Source: CALODL01 sp942492115 (GTDB lineage Bacteria > Planctomycetota > Phycisphaerae > UBA1845 > CAIVHJ01). Taken from it: 64,000 nt of DNA. Positions 32,561 to 42,026 of this stretch are shown piece by piece (position 1 is the stretch's first letter; every line of letters begins with the position of its first letter). The notes beneath the pieces were generated by a model, which saw only the letters and a list, made by a program, of their open reading frames with translations, was not told where the DNA came from and did no database searches. The stretch is taken from positions 310,001 through 374,000 of the forward strand of contig CALODL010000027.1 in the NCBI GenBank assembly GCA_942492115.1. The letters are read 5' to 3'. Made by a program: the position numbers and the translations under genes.

Positions 32561-33857
32561 GCAGGGTACGGTCATCGTCGGCCGGGGCGCCCGCCGTAAA
32601 CTTCTCGACTGCAGCCAGCACCGCCTGAATCAACTGATCCGCGTCTTCGCGGCACTCTTCGAGTACCGCATCGAGATTCTCGGATCCGAACAGGTTGTCG
32701 TCGGGGGACTGGGCTTCACTGATTCCATCGGTGTAGAAGACGATCTGATCGCCGGGAGTGAGCGTGGTCGATTGCTCGACGTACTCGGTTTCGGGACGGA
32801 TGCCGAGCGGCAACGATTGGGCACCGCCGAGAGCAGAGATGCGGGCCTGGGAGCAGTGTTTGATGCGGGGGGGAGGATGGCCGGCACTGGAGTAGACGAC
32901 TTCACGGGTTGTTGGATCGTAGATCGCAAAGAACGCAGTGATGAATGTCGCACCGAAAGCGTAGCGTGTGGCCAGGTGCCGGTTCATATAGGTCAGGAGC
33001 TGCGCCGGCGTGGTCACGGGCGTGCTCAACGTGTTGACGATCGTGTGGGCGATGGCCATGAATACAGCGGCGGGCGTGCCGTGTCCGCTGACGTCAGCGA
33101 TCAGGATGCCCCAGCGACCGTCGGGTAGTTTCATGAAGTCGTAGTAATCGCCACCGGCGCGAGCAGAGGTTTGATAGTGGGCTGCCAGGCGCAGGCCGGG
33201 GATCGCCGGAAGCTTCGTCGGCAGCAGAAAACGCTGGATGCTCGCAACGGCATTCAGTTCGCGATCGACCTCTTCGTAGGCATGCTTGAGTTGATCGGCG
33301 AGCACCAGGTTGTGCGTGGCGCGGCCGAAGAGATTGCTCATCCAGACCATTTCGGGAAACTGGTGCGCAGCGAAGGCGTGAGGTTGATCGCGGGTCAGGA
33401 CGACCATGTTGAGGGCGGCGCCGCGATCATACAACGGGATGGCGATCAGTGACCGCTGCCCGGCCAGATGTTCGTATGCGGGATCCGAAGTCTTGACCTC
33501 GAGGTTGTCGATGATGTGCGGTTCGTCGCTGTAGAGCAAGTCGGAGAGCAGGCCGCCTTCCATCAATGGCAGACGGTGTTTGTCACGCCACGGATTGACT
33601 TCGTCGCCCCACAGGGAACTGCGCGTAATGCGGAACTGCGGCATGCCGAGTTCACGACGGCTGAGCGAGAGTCGGCGGTCGGCGGGAATGATCACCGACA
33701 TACGCTTGGAATAGGCCTTGACCATATCTTCCGGATCGGTGTGGCTGCTCATTTCGCGCATCGTGTCGAGAACGATGGACATGCGCAGACGCCAATCACT
33801 CTGACTTCCGGAGCTTGCGTCTGAAAACGGTGTGGGGTTGATTGCTTCGGTGGACAT
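32541..33857 (-). CDS. GAF-SpoIIE (PP2C-type) serine phosphatase
   Basis: 438 residues from the ATG at 33857. The first about 190 residues form a GAF-like sensory domain (RMSIVLDTMREMS, SLIAIPLYDRGAALNMVVLT). A short helical linker (EEVDRELNAVASIQRFLLP) leads to the SpoIIE/RsbU phosphatase domain. Its metal-binding Asp residues are in GGDYYDFMKL, LIADVSGHGTPAA and the C-terminal ADDDRTLLV, with IVFYTDGISEA between. Such proteins dephosphorylate anti-anti-sigma factors in partner-switching networks, but no partner genes are visible here. TATACT lies 8 nt before the ATG, with no Shine-Dalgarno. Confidence 0.9.
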   Translation of the reverse strand: MSTEAINPTPFSDASSGSQSDWRLRMSIVLDTMREMSSHTDPEDMVKAYSKRMSVIIPADRRLSLSRRELGMPQFRITRSSLWGDEVNPWRDKHRLPLMEGGLLSDLLYSDEPHIIDNLEVKTSDPAYEHLAGQRSLIAIPLYDRGAALNMVVLTRDQPHAFAAHQFPEMVWMSNLFGRATHNLVLADQLKHAYEEVDRELNAVASIQRFLLPTKLPAIPGLRLAAHYQTSARAGGDYYDFMKLPDGRWGILIADVSGHGTPAAVFMAIAHTIVNTLSTPVTTPAQLLTYMNRHLATRYAFGATFITAFFAIYDPTTREVVYSSAGHPPPRIKHCSQARISALGGAQSLPLGIRPETEYVEQSTTLTPGDQIVFYTDGISEAQSPDDNLFGSENLDAVLEECREDADQLIQAVLAAVEKFTAGAPADDDRTLLVGKIV

Positions 33858-33865
33858 CGATGGTG

Positions 33866-33871
33866 AGTATA
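33866..33871 (-). promoter_or_regulatory. -10-like TATACT close to the phosphatase start
   Basis: The complement of 33866-33871 reads TATACT and is separated from the ATG (33857) by eight bases, CACCATCG, which contain no Shine-Dalgarno. Transcription would begin at or next to the start codon. Confidence 0.4.
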
Positions 33872-33912
33872 CCACGTCCCGTCAATCGCGACGCGGTCCG
33901 CTGTCGGGAGGG

Positions 33913-35028
33913 TTACGACGTGGTGCGTACCGCACTCAGGGCTGCATCGAGCCGAGGGCCCAGTCGGGTCCAGCCGTACCGGGCCATGGCCTCCCGGCCG
34001 CGATCCGCAGCACCGGGCCACACGCCGTGTGTGCCGACCCGCTGGGCCAATTGCGTCAGTTTGGCGCTCAGGGCTGCGGCTGAGCCGTCGTACAAACAGT
34101 CCTGCGGATCTTCGAAATCGGCGACCAGTTCCGGGTAAGCCAGGCGATTGGGCAACAGTGGGTAGGCGCCGGCGGCCAGTGCCTCGGCCATCGAGATGCC
34201 GAAGAATTCGTGATCGGCCGTGGACACCGCGACATCGGCGGCGACCAGCGCCGCACGATAGTCCGCGCGCGCGGCCAGATAGCCCCAGTGATCGATGCGC
34301 CCAACCAGCCGCGCGCGGGCCCGCTCGAAGACCGCCGGGACGTTCTCGAATTGTTCGCCGACGACGCTGATACGAAAATCGACATTGCGATCGATCAGCG
34401 CGTCGAGCGCTTCGAAGAACAATTCGGGGTTCTTGTCGTGTTCCCATCGGGCCGCCCATAGGATCCGCAGGGGGCCGGGGGGGCGCGGTCCCCGTGCGGG
34501 AAACGGCTCGAGCCCCTGGGGCCACACGGATGACTTGTTTCGGATGGTATCAACCGCGTGAACGGGCTGGTGGTCCGGCATGCGTTGTAGAAAAGCGGCG
34601 AGTGCGTCGAGGAACACGTCGCGATGGTAGTGACTGTTGAACCACACGGCGTCGGCGGCTAGCCCTGACACCATATTGGTGAACGCGAAGTGGTGGTCGC
34701 GTTCGCCGGCGTGGCGCGTGGGGTAGGTCAATTGGTTCTCATGGAAGTAGCACACACTCGGCAGTGTAGCGATCGCCGAATCCACCAGGCCTTTGAATTC
34801 AGCCAGGTTGAGCATGTCGGAGCACAGCACGGAGTCCCATGACGCACCAGACTTGATCCGTTTGTTGAGGTCCTCGGCAAAGGTAATCGCCGCATGGCGC
34901 ATACGCCACTTCCAGGTGTAGGGCGGTAACTGCAGAACGGTCCAGGTATGGGCGCTGACCTGTGCCCAGCCGGTCAGGAATGCGGCATGGCTTCCGCCAA
35001 AGTAAGGTTCAAGGGCCAACACCTTCAT
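33913..35028 (-). CDS. tRNA-queuosine alpha-mannosyltransferase homologue (GTDC1/DUF3524)
   Basis: 371 residues. The start MKVLALEPYFGGSHAAFLTG and the following LPPYTWKWRMRHAAITFAE are diagnostic of the DUF3524/GTDC1 family, whose animal member QTMAN mannosylates queuosine in tRNA-Asp. Further conserved parts are SDMLNLAEFKGL, YFHENQLTYP, FAFTNMVSGLAADAVWFNS, RILWAARWEHDKNPELFFEAL and the GT4-type FGISMAEALAAGAYPLLPNRLAYPE-like donor site. I infer that it glycosylates queuosine or a related cytosolic acceptor; bacterial substrates are not certain. TATAAT lies 9 nt before the ATG. Confidence 0.85.
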   Translation of the reverse strand: MKVLALEPYFGGSHAAFLTGWAQVSAHTWTVLQLPPYTWKWRMRHAAITFAEDLNKRIKSGASWDSVLCSDMLNLAEFKGLVDSAIATLPSVCYFHENQLTYPTRHAGERDHHFAFTNMVSGLAADAVWFNSHYHRDVFLDALAAFLQRMPDHQPVHAVDTIRNKSSVWPQGLEPFPARGPRPPGPLRILWAARWEHDKNPELFFEALDALIDRNVDFRISVVGEQFENVPAVFERARARLVGRIDHWGYLAARADYRAALVAADVAVSTADHEFFGISMAEALAAGAYPLLPNRLAYPELVADFEDPQDCLYDGSAAALSAKLTQLAQRVGTHGVWPGAADRGREAMARYGWTRLGPRLDAALSAVRTTS

Positions 35029-35037
35029 TGAGCGGGC

Positions 35038-35043
35038 ATTATA
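35038..35043 (-). promoter_or_regulatory. -10 box (TATAAT) 9 nt before the mannosyltransferase start
   Basis: The complement of 35038-35043 is a perfect TATAAT, with GCCCGCTCA between it and the ATG. There is no Shine-Dalgarno in that gap, so a leaderless or nearly leaderless transcript is implied. Confidence 0.5.
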
Positions 35044-35168
35044 GCACTCGGCATGATGAAGCGGTCGACCAGGCAGCGCCCCGGACCCAAGTCGAGGGTG
35101 GGGCGGTCGGCACAGGACATCGGGCTTTGATGTCTGGTCTTCGCTGGACCGATTGCGATAATGGTCCC

Positions 35169-35471
35169 ATGGTCGAGTTCAAGTGCACAGGGTGCGGCGG
35201 AGAGCGCTTCGAGCGAGGCAGCGTCTACGCCAAGTTCACGTCGCCGGCCGTCTTCACGCCCCGGGCTGCCGGGTGGTGGAAACGAGTCTTCGGCCTGGGG
35301 CCGCCCATCGAGGCCAGTGTGTGCCTGCAGTGCGGTCTCGTCCACATGCACACGGACGTCGACGACGTCATGGCCTTCACGGGCGATACGCAGACCCGCT
35401 GTCGACAATGCCGCCACATTCTGCGTGGGATCACCGAGCCACGGTGTCCCGAATGCGGGGAAGCGATTTGA
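35169..35471 (+). CDS. Small zinc-ribbon protein (100 aa)
   Basis: 100 residues with four CxxC pairs: C6/C9 (CTGC), C52/C55 (CLQC), C78/C81 (CRQC) and C93/C96 (CPEC). They form two predicted zinc ribbons, one of them split around a variable middle with GWWKRVFGLGPP. The last pair (RGITEPRCPECGEAI) resembles planctomycete zinc-ribbon proteins. No enzymatic motif is present. GATAAT lies 6 nt before the ATG, and the gene ends 1 bp before the stop of the convergent zinc peptidase. Confidence 0.75.
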   Translation: MVEFKCTGCGGERFERGSVYAKFTSPAVFTPRAAGWWKRVFGLGPPIEASVCLQCGLVHMHTDVDDVMAFTGDTQTRCRQCRHILRGITEPRCPECGEAI

Positions 35472-35472
35472 C

Positions 35473-36168
35473 CTAGTCGTCGCGGCCGCCCAGCAAGCCG
35501 GCCTTCATCAGGAAATACACAAGTTGCAGCAAAGCCGTGATCGTTCCGGCAACGTAGGTCAGGGCGGCGGCGTTGAGCATCTTGCCGACGGCGGGTTCTT
35601 CGGACTCGGAGACCACGCCGTTGGCTACGAGCAGTTGACGGGCCCGGCTGCTGGCGTTGAATTCGACCGGCAAGTTGATGACCTGGAACAGAACGACTCC
35701 GCCAAAGAGCAGGCAGGCAGCGTACATCAATCCAGTGATGTTGAGCAGCATGCCTGCGATGAGCATGATGAATGAGAAATTGCTGCCGAAGCTGGCCAGG
35801 GGAACGATGGCGTTACGCATGACCAGCGGCGCGTAGCGGTCGCGATCCTGAAAAGCGTGGCCCGCTTCATGGGCCGCGACGCCAACGGATGCGACCGAGT
35901 TGCCGTGATACACCTCCGGGCTCAGACGCAGGACCTTGTGCCGCGGATCATAATGGTCGCTGAGGAATCCACGGGCCTGTTCCACGCCGACGTGAGCGAG
36001 CCCTCCGGCGCGCAGGATGCGATGGGCCGCTTCTGCACCAGTCATCCCCCGGCGTGTCGTCACTTTGCTGTACTTGGCATAGGCAGACTTCAGCATCATC
36101 TGGGCCACGCCCGCAATGATCATGCCGGGAATCAGAACGATCAGATAATCAAAGTCGAACATCAGCAT
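35473..36168 (-). CDS. Membrane zinc metallopeptidase (YugP/pfam04298 family)
   Basis: 231 residues with an AGGAG ribosome site. The N-terminal helix (YLIVLIPGMIIAGVAQMML) is followed by the zinc site H100-E-A-G-H104 in VGVAAHEAGHAFQ, and Glu further on probably provides the third ligand. LSPEVYHGNSVASVGVAAH, FGSNFSFIMLIAGMLLN and LPVEFNASSRARQLLV are the standard conserved parts of YugP-like proteins. It is an integral-membrane protease with unknown substrates. Confidence 0.9.
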   Translation of the reverse strand: MLMFDFDYLIVLIPGMIIAGVAQMMLKSAYAKYSKVTTRRGMTGAEAAHRILRAGGLAHVGVEQARGFLSDHYDPRHKVLRLSPEVYHGNSVASVGVAAHEAGHAFQDRDRYAPLVMRNAIVPLASFGSNFSFIMLIAGMLLNITGLMYAACLLFGGVVLFQVINLPVEFNASSRARQLLVANGVVSESEEPAVGKMLNAAALTYVAGTITALLQLVYFLMKAGLLGGRDD

Positions 36169-36468
36169 CGTGAACTCCTATCTTCTTGCGAGCGCCCGCC
36201 ATGTCGGCGTGGACGCATGCCGGGAATCAAGCAAGCGGCGTGCCGTCCACGAACTGACGCCAGTGGACCGTGAGGGCCGAAATCGCACCTGGACGACTGC
36301 CACAATGGCGCGGTGCTGTGGCAGAGTCCGGTGGGGGCGTCCGTGGAATGTAGGCCGCCCGGCCCCCGGGGGCGCTTATAAGTCGGTTGGTTGGATTCAA
36401 CCGACGGCGCACGGCCCCCCTGCTGCATGGGGGAGGGCGAAATGGGGACGGGCCTCGGCCCGGCTCGA
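36169..36468. other. Intergenic region with hairpins
   Basis: 300 bp between the zinc peptidase (start) and CcsA (end), both on the minus strand. It contains a gtcggttg..caaccgac hairpin (36384-36407), a ccccc..ggggg hairpin just beyond it, and a tataag motif (36374-36379). The hairpins could end the CcsA message on the minus strand. No gene is seen. Confidence 0.4.
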
Positions 36469-38292
36469 TCACGCGTAGGCGTGCAGCCCGGAGACGTAGA
36501 AATTGATGACGACCCAGTTGAAGATCATGACCGCACACCCGACGCACGCAAGGATGGCGGTCCACAGGCCTTTGTCCTTCACCTTGAGCCGCACGTGCAC
36601 GAGGATCAGGAAGATGATGAACGTATTGAGGGCGAAGACTTCTTTCGGATCCCAGCCCCAGGGCCGTCCCCACGAATGGTCGGCCCAGATGGCACCCATG
36701 ACCAGGCCTGCCCACAGCAGCACGAACGACAGTTCCATCAGGACCATGGTCGCACCGTCCAGAACCATGCCGGCCGTGGCTTTCTGTTTCTTGACGAACG
36801 GGTTCTGGGCTCCTGCCAGGATCAGTTCCCCCGCGCCGCCGACCTTGGCGTATTCCTGTCCCGAGCCGCCGAGGCGGTTGCGAAGATAGAGTACGGCAGT
36901 GACGGCCGCCATTCCAATGAGGCAATACGAGAAGATGATGACGTTGGTGTGAATGTACAGCCACAGATCATTGAGCACCGGCATCATGTGCGAGATCGTG
37001 CGATCGAGTGTGACCGGCAGGAAGTGGCTGCACATCATGGCGACCATCGAACACACAGCCGCTCCGAGGGCAAAGAGGTTACGCATCGGCGTCTTGCGCA
37101 GAACAACCTCGAGCATGAGAGCGAAGAGGCCGCCGAACCACGTGGCTGCCATGATGGCTTCATACATGTTGGCGTTGGGAATACGCTCGGCCAGGTACCA
37201 CCGCAGGCCGATCGAAAACGTGTGCAGACCGAAGGCAATGGCGAAGATCAAGATGCCCGCGGTGCGTGCTCCGGACCAGTGGTAAATGACGGCCATGAGC
37301 AGTGGCACGATGGCCAGCAGGTAGACCATCCACGTCCAGACCAGAGCATGATAGCGGTAGTACCAGCTTTCCCAGTCCAATTTGTCGGGATCGGGGTACA
37401 GCTTCGGGTTCAATTGCGGAAGCAGGCCGGCGAGTTTGGCAATGGCCTCCGAGGCCCGGCCCGCGCTTGCTTCGCTGTGTTCGCGCCAGGCAAGGCTGAG
37501 TTGTGACCACGTGTCGAAGAGGCTTTGCTGCAGCTGTGGATCGAGGCCGTTGACCATGCGTGGCCCGACAGGCAGTCCGGCGTGCGTCGAATCAGCCGGG
37601 GCTCCCGAACCGGACCACAACTCCTCGGTCGAGAACCATGTGCCCATGGTGTCGTCTCCCGCTGGGGGCACGATCCGGAGCATTGCGGCGAGATTGCGCG
37701 GGTTCGATGTGCGCATGGCGCCATCGATGGCGTTGACGTCCTTGGCGGTGCGAATGACATCGTCGAGCATTTTGGTCAGCTCGCTCATCGCTTCGGGTCG
37801 TTGGATGGTCAGTGGCGAGATAAGTCCCTTGTCCATGAAGCGCTCGATGCGCGTGCGGTCGATGGCAGGGTCACTGACCAGGGCCTGGGCAATGCGTTGA
37901 CGCACCGACTTGTTCTTGACGTAAATCATGTCTGCGTCAGCGTAGGCCATCGGGCGCAACATGAGATCGAAATAACTGAACGTTGCCGTTTGCCCGTTGA
38001 TCCTGCGCGGTCCGCTGATGAAGCGGGTCGTCGACCGACAGTGCGAGTCGAGCGACATGAGGCGCCCCTGTTGCTGGACCGCGATATTCTCGAGCGGTTG
38101 CAGGTCAACGCGCTCCGCGAATGCGGACAGGACTTGCTTGTCGGCGCCGCGGTTCATGCCCTTGGAGACGATCAGCCCGGCGACGAACAGAACGACGGTG
38201 ATGTCGAAGGCCGGCTTGCGCACCTTCCTGGGGAGCGCCAGCAGGATGGCGATGAATGCGATTGTGCCGCCGAGTATGCTCAGCCAGATCAT
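36469..38292 (-). CDS. ccsA: Cytochrome c maturation protein CcsA/ResC-like
   Basis: 607 residues. The ATG overlaps the ResB-like stop (ATGA), so the pair is coupled. After an N-terminal helix and an about 280-residue periplasmic domain, roughly eight membrane helices make up the heme-handling core. The tryptophan-rich signature appears as SWGRPWGWDPKEVFAL, with flanking His residues in WTWMVYLLAI..HWSGA, LPVTLDRTISHMMPVLND and LWLYIHTNVIIFSY. CcsA with ResB delivers and attaches heme to apocytochrome c on the outer face (System II). The large extracytoplasmic insert is longer than in Gram-positive ResC. Confidence 0.88.
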   Translation of the reverse strand: MIWLSILGGTIAFIAILLALPRKVRKPAFDITVVLFVAGLIVSKGMNRGADKQVLSAFAERVDLQPLENIAVQQQGRLMSLDSHCRSTTRFISGPRRINGQTATFSYFDLMLRPMAYADADMIYVKNKSVRQRIAQALVSDPAIDRTRIERFMDKGLISPLTIQRPEAMSELTKMLDDVIRTAKDVNAIDGAMRTSNPRNLAAMLRIVPPAGDDTMGTWFSTEELWSGSGAPADSTHAGLPVGPRMVNGLDPQLQQSLFDTWSQLSLAWREHSEASAGRASEAIAKLAGLLPQLNPKLYPDPDKLDWESWYYRYHALVWTWMVYLLAIVPLLMAVIYHWSGARTAGILIFAIAFGLHTFSIGLRWYLAERIPNANMYEAIMAATWFGGLFALMLEVVLRKTPMRNLFALGAAVCSMVAMMCSHFLPVTLDRTISHMMPVLNDLWLYIHTNVIIFSYCLIGMAAVTAVLYLRNRLGGSGQEYAKVGGAGELILAGAQNPFVKKQKATAGMVLDGATMVLMELSFVLLWAGLVMGAIWADHSWGRPWGWDPKEVFALNTFIIFLILVHVRLKVKDKGLWTAILACVGCAVMIFNWVVINFYVSGLHAYA

Positions 38293-40961
38293 GACGAATG
38301 CTCCTGATCGCCGTTTGCTCCGATGCCTACCGGAGCGCCCATGCGGTCTTCAAGTGATTGTGCAGCCTGCTGTGCGCCGCTCTCGCCCGCTTCGAGGCCG
38401 GCATAGACTGCAAGCCTGCGCCGCCGCAATATGATCGGCTTGACGTAGAACGCGTAGATCATACCGATGATGGCTATACACGTGCCGAGGAGCTGGACAT
38501 ACACGCCATCGCGTGTTCCGACGCCACAGCCGGTGAAATTCATGCCGGCCGTACTCGCAGTCGGGGCATCCCAGATTGACTGGAAGTACCAGTAGCCGTC
38601 ACGGCTCGCAGGAGCGTTCAGGCTCATGCGTGTCAGGTCCGACCACCGCCCATCGCTTTCCTTGAACCGCAACATACTGATGTAATCCCGTACGTTGCTG
38701 TTCTGGCCAATGAGCCCGCCCTGATGCGTGACCAGTTGAAAGTCATCGAGTGCAACAGCAGTGGGCAACGGGATGCGCTTGCGGGAGAACATCAACTCGA
38801 GCTCGGTGCCATCCGGCAGTTTGATGAATCGCGGGTCGTAACTGATCTTTTCCGGGACCGCGTACTGTTCATTGGGCAAAGCATAGTTGTTGAACGGCAC
38901 CCACAGTGTGTGCTGCCAGTCGCCCTTGGAGACGACGACGTGGACCCACGAGAAATTCTTGCCTGCTTCGCGGCGCCGCTTGTGCATCGGAACGACCCCG
39001 GGCCTGAGTTGCGGGAAGGCGTTCATGTACACATGTGAGAGTGTGAGCCCGGCGCTCGTGCCAAGTGGAATGCGTTCGTTGATCTTGATCGGCGTGCTGA
39101 CTGGATTGCCGACACCTGCGATGTTGACGACGTATGGATCGATGTCCGGCCCCATGACCAGCGTGATTGGCGGGAGCGGCGAGGGGGTGTAGAGGATATC
39201 GAAACGTGGGTCGGGCGCCTTGAACTGATGGCGGCCTTCCGCAGAGATGCCTGAGACATCTTTCGACTTGCTCGGGTCGTTCGCCGCCCACCGCGTGATG
39301 GTGCCTTCGGGGGTGCGCACTTCAACGATCACGACCGACAGCATGCTGTTTCCGGCTCTGTCGTGGCGCCGAATGATCCGGTAGGCCCAGTCCGTTCCCT
39401 CAATCTCTGCGAATGTCTCCGCGATGCGCGCTGGAGCGGTGAACGACACATTGCTTTGGGGGACCTTGAATTCCACAGAACCCCACGAGGCATCATCGAT
39501 CTCCTGCCGCGTCTCAGATGACTCGGTCCACAGCAGGATCATACGCCCGTCTTCGCTGACACGCTTGCGCTCATCCAACGCCGCCAGTTCGTAGTCCTGG
39601 ACCGAGCCGTTATTATCGAGGCGAACGCCGGCAACCGGGTAGAGCTGGTCACCGCCGTCCACCCACCCATGCAGCAGGTGGGCGTAGCGCAGGTAGCCGT
39701 CGACCACGACGGTGTAGTCATCGAGCGGATCACCGGCATCCGTGCTGCTGAGTGGCAGGTCCAGTTGGCGCTCGTTGACCTTCGCGCCGGCGGACCACAC
39801 GTGGTCGTTCGACACGATGTAATCGCGAAAGTGCGGCAGGTCGTCGATCGTACGCATGTGCCAATCGGGAGCGCCATTCTTGCGGAGGTACAGCGCCGCG
39901 GTCTCGACCTGGAAAGCATGGGTCTGTGGTTCGTACTCCAGTGTCGTAGCAATCGGACTCGTGCCGGTGTCGGCAGTTGGGGTGTTCTCATGCAGTGAGA
40001 GCTGCAGTTTCTCGTCGATGAGTTTACGTCCGATGATTTTCACTGCGCGTCCTGAGCCCGGGATGATGTCTTCGGTGTACTGCGGGTAGCCCAGGAGCAG
40101 CTGTCGCGTAAACATCTCTTTGGGGGTCTGGACACTGACCATGATGCTCGTGGTCACCTTGCCGCGGTCCTCGCCGGTCATCAGTGGCCAGGACGGGTTG
40201 ATTTCGTTGATGTGAAACTCGTAGCGGCCGGTATCGCCGATGGCCACCGCGCGCTTGTGCAAAGCGACGTTCATGACCGTGCTCTTGGGGGCGCCGGGGA
40301 CTCGGATCTGGATCGATTGGGTGGGGTTCGATGTATCTGCGGTCAATTCGGGATGGCCGGCCACCAGTGTGCGCGTGAAATTCCGCTGCGGCGTCTCCAC
40401 ATGGAGGGCTACGCGATAGGCCCGTTCTTCGGCAGAGCCGGGCACCGGCCAGTCCGGCCGAATGTCCCCAACAGCGAAGCGATACACGCCGTCTCCAGCC
40501 GGTACATCGACCTGGTTCCCCGGTCGGACGATCAGCTTGGCCGGGTCCTGGCCGGGGATCGCGATGGTCACCCTGCGTCGATACACGGGGGCGTCGCCTT
40601 CGATCTTGCGTGCGAAGTAATACACGCTTCCGGCAGCCAGGATGATGATGCCGGTGTGGATCATCCACACGCCCAGAGTCGTGACCTTCAGTGGGATGCG
40701 TCGGAGAGTGACCACGATGAGGTTGAGGCTGAACAGGGCGATCATGAGGTTGAACGGCCACCAGCAGAACCACTCCATCTCTGACTTCTCGAACAGCTCG
40801 CGTGGCGAAGGCAGATTCCAGGGATTGAATGGCTGCACGGCGCTGCCGATCGACGCGTACAGGAAGATCGCGACCATCAAGAAGACACCGAGCCAGATGC
40901 TGCTGAATAGATCCAGAAGAGCAGTGAAGGGACCACGCGACTGAGTGTTGGTTTGATTCAT
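38289..40961 (-). CDS. ResB-like cytochrome c maturation protein (large)
   Basis: 890 residues. Three N-terminal membrane helices (SIWLGVFLMVAIFLYASIG, PFNLMIALFSLNLIVVTL, GVWMIHTGIIILAAGSVYYF) and one near the C-terminus (VYVQLLGTCIAIIGMIYAFYV) flank a periplasmic domain of about 700 residues. The SxxLGVxLM first helix and the placement next to CcsA identify the ResB role in System II heme attachment. The periplasmic part is far larger than in ordinary ResB (about 350-550 aa total), as is common in planctomycetes. Four bases overlap with ccsA. Confidence 0.82.
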   Translation of the reverse strand: MNQTNTQSRGPFTALLDLFSSIWLGVFLMVAIFLYASIGSAVQPFNPWNLPSPRELFEKSEMEWFCWWPFNLMIALFSLNLIVVTLRRIPLKVTTLGVWMIHTGIIILAAGSVYYFARKIEGDAPVYRRRVTIAIPGQDPAKLIVRPGNQVDVPAGDGVYRFAVGDIRPDWPVPGSAEERAYRVALHVETPQRNFTRTLVAGHPELTADTSNPTQSIQIRVPGAPKSTVMNVALHKRAVAIGDTGRYEFHINEINPSWPLMTGEDRGKVTTSIMVSVQTPKEMFTRQLLLGYPQYTEDIIPGSGRAVKIIGRKLIDEKLQLSLHENTPTADTGTSPIATTLEYEPQTHAFQVETAALYLRKNGAPDWHMRTIDDLPHFRDYIVSNDHVWSAGAKVNERQLDLPLSSTDAGDPLDDYTVVVDGYLRYAHLLHGWVDGGDQLYPVAGVRLDNNGSVQDYELAALDERKRVSEDGRMILLWTESSETRQEIDDASWGSVEFKVPQSNVSFTAPARIAETFAEIEGTDWAYRIIRRHDRAGNSMLSVVIVEVRTPEGTITRWAANDPSKSKDVSGISAEGRHQFKAPDPRFDILYTPSPLPPITLVMGPDIDPYVVNIAGVGNPVSTPIKINERIPLGTSAGLTLSHVYMNAFPQLRPGVVPMHKRRREAGKNFSWVHVVVSKGDWQHTLWVPFNNYALPNEQYAVPEKISYDPRFIKLPDGTELELMFSRKRIPLPTAVALDDFQLVTHQGGLIGQNSNVRDYISMLRFKESDGRWSDLTRMSLNAPASRDGYWYFQSIWDAPTASTAGMNFTGCGVGTRDGVYVQLLGTCIAIIGMIYAFYVKPIILRRRRLAVYAGLEAGESGAQQAAQSLEDRMGAPVGIGANGDQEHSS

Positions 40962-41168
40962 AGCGGGTGTCGCTATTCCTTTCTAAGCATGACGCGCTGG
41001 GGCCTGCCGCCGGGGCTTTCGGGGCTGGACCATCTCCCATCGACTATAGCGCATTGGATATTTCGACGCTCATGGCGCGGTGTGGTCGCGGGGGAGCTTT
41101 GCGAGTGATTATAGTGGCGGGCGCGGGGGGCAGCCAGCGCGGGCCGGTTTGCGAAGAGAAAGGAGAGT

Positions 41169-41210
41169 GAGGCGCCCCCACTGGTCGCATCGAAGGTTCG
41201 GGGGCGCCTC
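41169..41210 (-). terminator. Strong hairpin after the PH-like membrane gene
   Basis: The arms gaggcgccccc (41169-41179) and gggggcgcctc (41200-41210) are an exact 11-bp inverted repeat with a 20-nt loop. It lies 19 bp beyond the stop of the minus-strand gene at 41229-41795. Read on the minus strand the stem is followed by TCACTCTCCTTTCTCTTC, a U-rich tail. Confidence 0.6.
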
Positions 41211-41228
41211 AGGTGGGTAGTTGTCGGT

Positions 41229-41795
41229 TCACACCAGCTCGCGATGCCCGGTCCAGTCTCGCGGGACCATCAAGGACCAGGCCCAGCCCGCCCGAGGACG
41301 GGGTGGGTATGGCATTGGCGTGACGGCGGGCCGCTCGTCGACGAGCGGCTCGGGTACTTCGCCGCGGATGGCGGCGCTGAGCTCCCGGGGATTCTGACTG
41401 CCGACCACGTGGCGGCGTCCATCCAGGATGATCTCGACGCCCCGGCGTCCACGCATGCTGTAGCACACCGAGCCATCCAGGCCGATACGCCAGCCCCAAC
41501 CAAAGTACGTTCGGATGGGATTGAACATGCAGACACGAGCGGAGTCGACTCGGGAAACGTCCAGGCTTCGGCGGATGACACCCACCCAACCGAAGCGGAT
41601 CGTTAGAACGTTCTCGTCTAATTGGATGACCATGCGTCCAAGCAGGAGCATGGCGAACAGGCACGAAAGCACAATGCACAGTGCAGTGATCGTCTGTCCG
41701 GAAGCCAACGGCAATGCAGAGGCGCTCAATGCGATCGCACCAACGACCACGTAGAAGACTGGATTGAAGTACTGTGTTTCGCGATAGGTCGTCAT
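41229..41795 (-). CDS. Small membrane protein with bacterial PH-like domain
   Basis: 188 residues. Two hydrophobic segments (NPVFYVVVGAIALSASALPL and ITALCIVLSCLFAMLLLG) precede a beta-rich part resembling a membrane-anchored PH domain: NVLTIRFGWVGVIRRSLDVS, FGWGWRIGLDGSVCYSM, RRGVEIILDGRRHVVGSQNP. The last 40 residues are Pro-rich and polar. No function can be given. It stands alone, with a terminator-like hairpin behind it. Confidence 0.65.
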   Translation of the reverse strand: MTTYRETQYFNPVFYVVVGAIALSASALPLASGQTITALCIVLSCLFAMLLLGRMVIQLDENVLTIRFGWVGVIRRSLDVSRVDSARVCMFNPIRTYFGWGWRIGLDGSVCYSMRGRRGVEIILDGRRHVVGSQNPRELSAAIRGEVPEPLVDERPAVTPMPYPPRPRAGWAWSLMVPRDWTGHRELV

Positions 41796-42026
41796 TGAGC
41801 TGCGTGTCCGAACTGTTCTATCGGATAAACGTATTTGCGGGCTCTCAACCCACGCGGATAGGACTTTTTTTCAGGCACTCTGTGGTGAGCCGGGTTTCTC
41901 GATCGTGGCTCGATCTGCACATCACCATGACGCATGTGGTCATCGTGACCCGCCAGGATTTCGAACAATCCGGACGATTATTCTGCGAAGCGTACACTCT
42001 CTAAACGCACGACGGTTGATGTGGTT

